Below are positions 21,590 to 64,000 of a stretch of 64,000 nt of DNA, in pieces. Under the pieces are notes generated by a model. The model was not told where the DNA came from and did no database searches. It saw nothing but the letters and a program-made list of their open reading frames with translations. This stretch comes from Antedon mediterranea. Taxonomy: Eukaryota > Echinodermata > Crinoidea > Comatulida > Antedonidae. Both the position numbers and the translations under genes were made by a program. The first letter of the stretch is position 1. Each line of letters starts with the position of its first letter. The stretch spans positions 15,755,001 through 15,819,000 of the forward strand of contig NC_092674.1 in NCBI RefSeq assembly GCF_964355755.1. The letters are read 5' to 3'.

Positions 21590-22290
21590 AAAGTAATCTA
21601 CCGAGACTTGAACTCGCAAAGATTAGTCCACATCGTGGTCTAACATGGAAAACTAAAATTAAAGAAATCGAGAACAAAACTTCCAAGAGCCTCGGTGTCA
21701 TTTTTAGATTTCTTCGTTCATTCTCCCGAATGTCATTCCTATTACTTACTGTTCTTTAATTTTTCCCTATCTTGTATGGGCAAATACTTACCCATCCAAT
21801 CTCATCAAACTTCACATTATACAAAAAAGGCTATTCGCATTATATCTGGCGTTCCACCCCGGTCTTATTCGTCTCATTTGTTTTCTAACTTGAATTTCCT
21901 TAATATTTTTGACATTAATATTTTTCAACAATTTATATTCGTGTACTCACATCAACAAATTTCCTTCTTCCTGTGTAATTTGTTGATCCCAAATTCTGTT
22001 CGTCACTCGTAATGTACAAGAAACCAATCTAAGATCCATATACCGAAACATCGCACTTATTATTTTCAACATAACATTTTCCGGCTCCAATCTATGGAAT
22101 AAGTTATCTTCTGTCATCGGCAACTCTATTTAAAAAAAAAACCGTTTTCTTCCAAACTCAAGAAGTACCTTATTGCAAAGTATTAGTCTCTCTTATTTAT
22201 TCTTTCAATTATATACGAGTATCACTTTTCAGTCCTTGGTCCTTTTGCTGTCTTGTAATGTCCCTGTTCATACGTCCTGTATTTAACATT
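21590..22290 (+). mobile_element. LINE 3' remnant with frameshifts
   Basis: Pieces in several frames read as the end of a non-LTR RT: KLTWKTKIKEIENKTSKSLG, VIFRFLRSF, then a YKKAIRIISGVPP-like segment, then FSGSNLWNKLSS. At least three frame changes are needed, so it is a decayed copy. It runs directly into the next LINE. Confidence 0.7.
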
Positions 22291-22299
22291 TAATTTTAG

Positions 22300-23830
22300 T
22301 CCTTACTACTTTTGTCTGTAAATAGGCTGGCCCGCCACAAGATTTTAATAAACAAAACTTTAATTATAGGAATATCGATTGGGTTAGAATGGAGAAGAGC
22401 TTTTTTGGTTTCATCACTGTGTAGAAGCGGTAGCGACCTACCAAGTACATTCGATTTAATGTTTACACGAGAAGAATGTTGCGTTGATGCGATTATATAA
22501 TATGGTCCTCCTCTAGGCAATAGGCAAGAGCGATCATGCAGTTTTGTCATTTAGAATATATGGATATCCTATAGTGGAAAAACCAGAAACTTTTATAAAG
22601 GGATGAGAAAATATTTAATTGACGCGAATTTAGTTAAGAACTGTAACGTGCTTCTCATGCATCTTCGTACCTCTCCGAAAGGCTAAAAGAATGCATAAAT
22701 AAGTTTGTACCCCTTCGGTCTGTTTATCATAAGAAAGCCACTAATAAGCTATGGTTTAATAAAGAAGTAGAAAATATAATGAAAGTTAAACACAAAGCAT
22801 GGAATAAGTATAAGTATGTAAAAACCACAGAAATTGCAATAGCTTTGTTTAGCTAGAAATCAAGTAACCAATGAAGTCAGCAAGGCAAGAGCTTCATTAG
22901 AGAAAAAAATTGCGTCTGATGTTAAAATAAATCCAAAATCCTTTTGGCGTTATGTAAATAGTCAGCGAAAATATAAGCCTTTTATTCCAGACTTAAAAGA
23001 TGATAAGGGTAATTTTGTGTCGTCAAAAATAAATAAAGCTGAATTATTTAATGAATCGTTTATTGGAGTTTTTACAGTGGAGAATTTTGAGGAGTTTCCT
23101 GAAATGGCTGATAAACCAGATATAATTCCGGTCAATGATATGAAGTTTTTAACGTCTGATATAACTAAATATTTAAGTGGTTTAGCCAGGTCCGGATGAG
23201 ATACATTCAAGGATTTTAAAATAAAATTCAGATATTATGAGTGAAGCATTCGCAGTTATTTTAAATAAAATAATGAGTGTATGTAGGCTAAACATACTTG
23301 ATCTTTCTACGTTAGCTTATAGAAGAAAGAGAGCGTCTCTGATCCAAGTATTTAGAATACTGAAAGGATTGGATAAATTGGACAACTATCCATTATACTA
23401 GAGGTAATTCTTTCAAACTATCAAAGCCGCGGGTTAAAACTAAATGGGGATCAAATAATTTTGGAGCAAGGGTAGTTAACGATTGGAACGCTTGGCCGAG
23501 TGTTGTTGTAGAGTCAAAGTCATTGAATCAGTTTAAGTCTAATTTGAAAGAACACTGGAAAAACCACCACCAGAAGTTTTAGTCGTATGTAAGAGATGTC
23601 GAATTCCAGAGAGGCGAATAAGCAATTTGCTTTAGCCTTAATTTCAAGGTAATTTCAATATTTCTCTCTTCTTTGGCACTGCCTACTTCCTTTTATTGAT
23701 AACTTTATACTTTTTAATCATAATAATATTAATTTATCATTCTTGACTCGTTATATATTTTACTTGAATTTATTATGTTTACCTCATTTTCTTGAAGGAA
23801 GAAATAAATGTTGAATTGAATCAAATAAAA
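22300..23830 (+). mobile_element. LINE with endonuclease tail and C-terminus but deleted RT core
   Basis: In order it shows an endonuclease end (PSTFDLMFTREECCVDAII, then YGPPLGNSDHAVLSFRIYG), the linker to RT (FVPLRSVYHKKATNKLWFNK, SFWRYVNSQRKYKPFIPDLK), the RT start (LSGL.PDEIHSRILK) and then, at about 23280, a jump to the C-terminal tail (LAYRRKRASLIQVFRILKGL, NNFGARVVNDWNA). The palm-domain catalytic motifs are absent. It ends with AATAAATGTTGAATTGAATC near 23822. Confidence 0.85.
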
Positions 23831-24067
23831 ATTTTTGTGGTCCCATATCCTGCAGATGAACAACGTCTTCAGTCTCCAGTATTACTAAAACCAGCTCTAC
23901 AAACCTCTACAAACAGTGACAAAGTTTGTAAACAAAAGTTTGCTAATGTTAATGTAAAATATGGAGGAATAATCTCTGAATTTCGGCCTACTGGCCTGAA
24001 TTGCACACATATGTGGACGACACAATTTTCCTTTTTTTCCGAATCGAGTGCTGCCACCACCATTTGT

Positions 24068-24200
24068 CTGTTCATTACAGGGGCTGAGATGTACCGGAGT
24101 AGGGCCCTACTCCTCCAGTACTCTTCCAAAAGATGAACTCGGTTCTTTAAAGTGCATACGAGCCCGATTGTGTAACTATGGTTTTTCTCGACCACTGAAC
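24068..24200 (-). mobile_element. SINE fragment, third copy of the family
   Basis: GATGAACTCGGTTCTTTAAA and GTGCATACGAGCCCGAT resemble GATGTACTAGGTTCTTTAAA / GTGCACACGAGCTAGAT of the copy at about 35850, in the same orientation and with more divergence. No tRNA-like head remains. Confidence 0.6.
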
Positions 24201-25042
24201 TATGTTTAGTAATGGAAGTAAGTGTGGAAAACTTAAATAATTTGAATTTACTTATTAGTCCTGGGTTGAGTATGATAAACTTCATTTAAAGAATGTACTC
24301 ATACTCAAATTCTCAGAGATAAAACAATATTTTGTTTGCACATAAATGATGAAAAATACAATATCTTACTTTGGTAGTTATTAGATACATTCATTACAAA
24401 CAATATTACCCCATGTTACATAGCCACAATAACAACGATGACAAGTTAACACTTTCATTTTTAGGAGGGAACTTAGCCACATGCCAACACTTTATATTAT
24501 GATAAATGATACTTTTATTTACTTATAATTTTAGAGTCATAAAAAAGCTATACTTAGCTATATTTAAAATAATAAATATTAATAATGGAAATAGTACTTT
24601 AATTACTCTGTGTAATGCATTGTTTAATATTTTCAAATAAAAATTGCTAAATTCAGTAAAATTTCTCTACATGATTGCATAACATTAAAATTGAATACCT
24701 TGTTATTTATCTGCACCAGTAGTCCTGATTTAAGTGTTTAATATATACAATTATTTATATTTTCATTATGTTTTTATAAACTATATGTTAACAATATTTA
24801 TTAAACCTCTTAATCACATTATGAACACTTTTATGTTTGTATTGTATGGAGTGAGTGCAGAATCTGTTTGGGCTTTAGCCTATTCTCATTCCTGGTTATT
24901 TTTTACATTGATGACCGAATAAATATTATTATATTATTATTAATAAGCAAGAAATAAAACTTTTATACATTCATAATGATGTTTTACATATTGCTATTTT
25001 TTCAATGTCACAATGCAGGTTCAAATGATTTAAACAATTATC
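24201..25042 (-). other. 3' flank of the ABCC gene
   Basis: AT-rich DNA without a coding signal. AATAAA hexamers on the - strand occur near 24797 and 24514, so the 3' UTR probably ends in one of these regions. I cannot choose between them. Confidence 0.35.
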
Positions 25043-62327
<37,285 letters not shown>

Positions 62328-62349
62328 CTAAGGAAAACAAAAACTATAC

Positions 62350-64000
62350 TTAAAGATGTATTGTCCCCCAGAAAACATGAAAAATGAATATAAATTAAAA
62401 AAAAGAAATTGCATTTTGCAGTTTTAATAAAGTTATCACAAAAAATAACATTTTCACTTATATTATAAAAAGACAAATTCAATGGTAAACTTTGAACTCG
62501 TCACTTTGACGAGTTAGTTATCCGCACAACAACAACGCCACATGCACGTATAGAAAATGTGAACAGAAACAGCTGTTACAGCACTTATTACCTAATAATA
62601 TTACCGTATGTTGGTGCTAAATTCTGTCTATTTTGTGCTTTATACAGTATAATATGTCTGTATATATCTACATACAGTGTAACAATAACATACTGAAAAA
62701 TTTACTGTAAAGATTTTTTTTTAATTTAATTGGCCATATGATGATGTCAGACAACTTGTCAAGCAACAAAGTTACATTCATATACAACTTATTAGCTTTT
62801 AAAATAAGTTGAAAAATTAGTGGGTCAACGGTCTTCCTGTAGCGCTATAATAGATTAAAAATAGATATATTTTTTCAAAAATTTGCATTGAATTTGCGAT
62901 TTTTAAGCACACGGTTTTTAAAGTTTGGTGAATTGATTGAGAAAGAAAATATTCAAATCTAGGGCGAAATGAGATAAGTATAAGCGCAATGCGCTTCATT
63001 AAATTGAATGTTAACTAGTATTAAAGGGAAAAAATTCTTTTATTTACAAATTTGAGTGGCGATTGGTAACGTCAGAACATCCAGTGGGTACAAATTTACA
63101 TGATTGATATCTACAACTCATAAGCTTCCATAATACATTTTTAAAAGTTGGGGTAGCCAGCCATTCTGAAGAGCTATAACTGATTACAAATAGGTATATT
63201 TTTGCACAAATTTGCATTAAATTACCTATTCTTTAGCACACGATTATTAAAGTTTAACGTGCACGTGCGTCGTTATTTTGCAATTAAAGTTCATCAATAT
63301 GAATGAAATCTACTACAGAAGGTATGAAAAGCAAAAATCAATTGCTAAAAACATTTTTCTACGCTTTGCACAAGCGGGTGCAGAAAACGCACACAAATTA
63401 GAACATTTAACAAAATTCATTTTGCATGTTTTGAAATTTCAAATACGCGTACTCGCTTAATCTTGTGCATAGCAATCTTCTGACCAAGTTATACAATTTC
63501 ATGTTGACGAGCATTAAAGATACACTGCGGACAAAATTCGTGGAAAGAAAGAAAAATAAGACAGAAAAAAAAAATCCTGACAATAACAAGGGGTTTATCC
63601 GCCAAGTGAGGATAACCAAAAAAAAAGTTGATGATCTCATACAATCACAAGGAGTTATCCGCCAATGTCCGGATAACTAATTAAACCAAAAACTCATTGT
63701 TAAAGTAAGTTTTTCATACAGTTATTTTTTTATTCAACAAAAACATTTAAACAAATTATTTTTTCAGGGGGACAATAATCAACTTTAGATTTTGTTATAC
63801 TTTGAAGACACAGAAAATGTTATAGTTGAAATCATAAAATAATGGCTGTAAAAAAACTGCAAAGTTAAAACAAGTTTATGTTTAGTAAAATAATTCTTAT
63901 AATAAACTTCAATCAAGCAGCACAAATTTAAATATGGTTTTGTTCTTGGAATTATAAATTTAATTTAAAATTCTTATGACAGCCAGTTATGTTAATCTAA
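62350..64000 (-). mobile_element. Repeat-filled intron upstream of the first visible ABCC exon
   Basis: It starts with a MITE end (TTAAAGATGTATTGTCCCCC), then a hairpin-CTRR family member (hairpin ACTCGTCACTTTGACGAGT at 62499) whose interior runs to about 63680 with GTTATCCGCCAATGTCCGGATAAC, inverted relative to 59640-60224. A GGGGGACAAT MITE-like edge is near 63770. No ABCC exon was found here, so the gene continues past 64000. Confidence 0.55.

Overview
The window is animal nuclear DNA. It is AT-rich, has small exons with GT-AG splice sites separated by kilobase-scale introns, and is packed with transposon remains: non-LTR retrotransposons, a Penelope-like element, SINEs, MITE-like and foldback elements, and minisatellites. 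Stretches built from TAGGCCTAG-type words (about 1.5 kb and 9.3 kb) and the mix of element types suggest a marine invertebrate, possibly an echinoderm. That placement is inference, and I cannot name the species.

Two host genes are clear and they converge tail to tail. On the + strand, seven exons between 3397 and 8051 encode about 319 residues of a UBAC2 orthologue, an ER membrane rhomboid-like pseudoprotease with a C-terminal UBA domain. Only a short first coding exon (about a dozen residues) is missing. On the - strand, nineteen exons between 62327 and 25043 encode about 1,099 C-terminal residues of an ABCC-family full transporter of the ABCC5/11/12 (MRP5) type: the end of TMD1, NBD1, a linker, TMD2 and NBD2. 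The N-terminal exons lie beyond position 64000. Every exon junction in both genes closes in phase.

The roughly 17 kb between the two 3' ends (8052-25042) is a transposon graveyard. In order it holds a 50-bp-stem hairpin, a 54-copy 23-bp minisatellite abutting a truncated LINE, a pair of nested DNA-transposon-like elements, a nearly complete LINE reverse-transcriptase ORF with one stop, a CT-rich block, a Penelope-like element (RT plus GIY-YIG endonuclease) with a hammerhead-ribozyme-like sequence just downstream of its coding region, a dispersed element carrying a short conserved ORF, and two more decayed LINEs. The ABCC introns carry another LINE, three SINE copies (one just beyond the gene's 3' end), a TTAA-flanked MITE family, elements ending in a hairpin plus CTRR, a hAT-like element that stops 12 bp short of an exon, an 840-bp foldback element and four intronic minisatellites.

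The most notable signals are the hammerhead ribozyme candidate at 17754-17809, the nested insertion at 12154-12952 whose empty site is preserved in a second copy at about 45.5 kb, the foldback element at 54056-54890, and the three-copy element with the conserved short reading frame.
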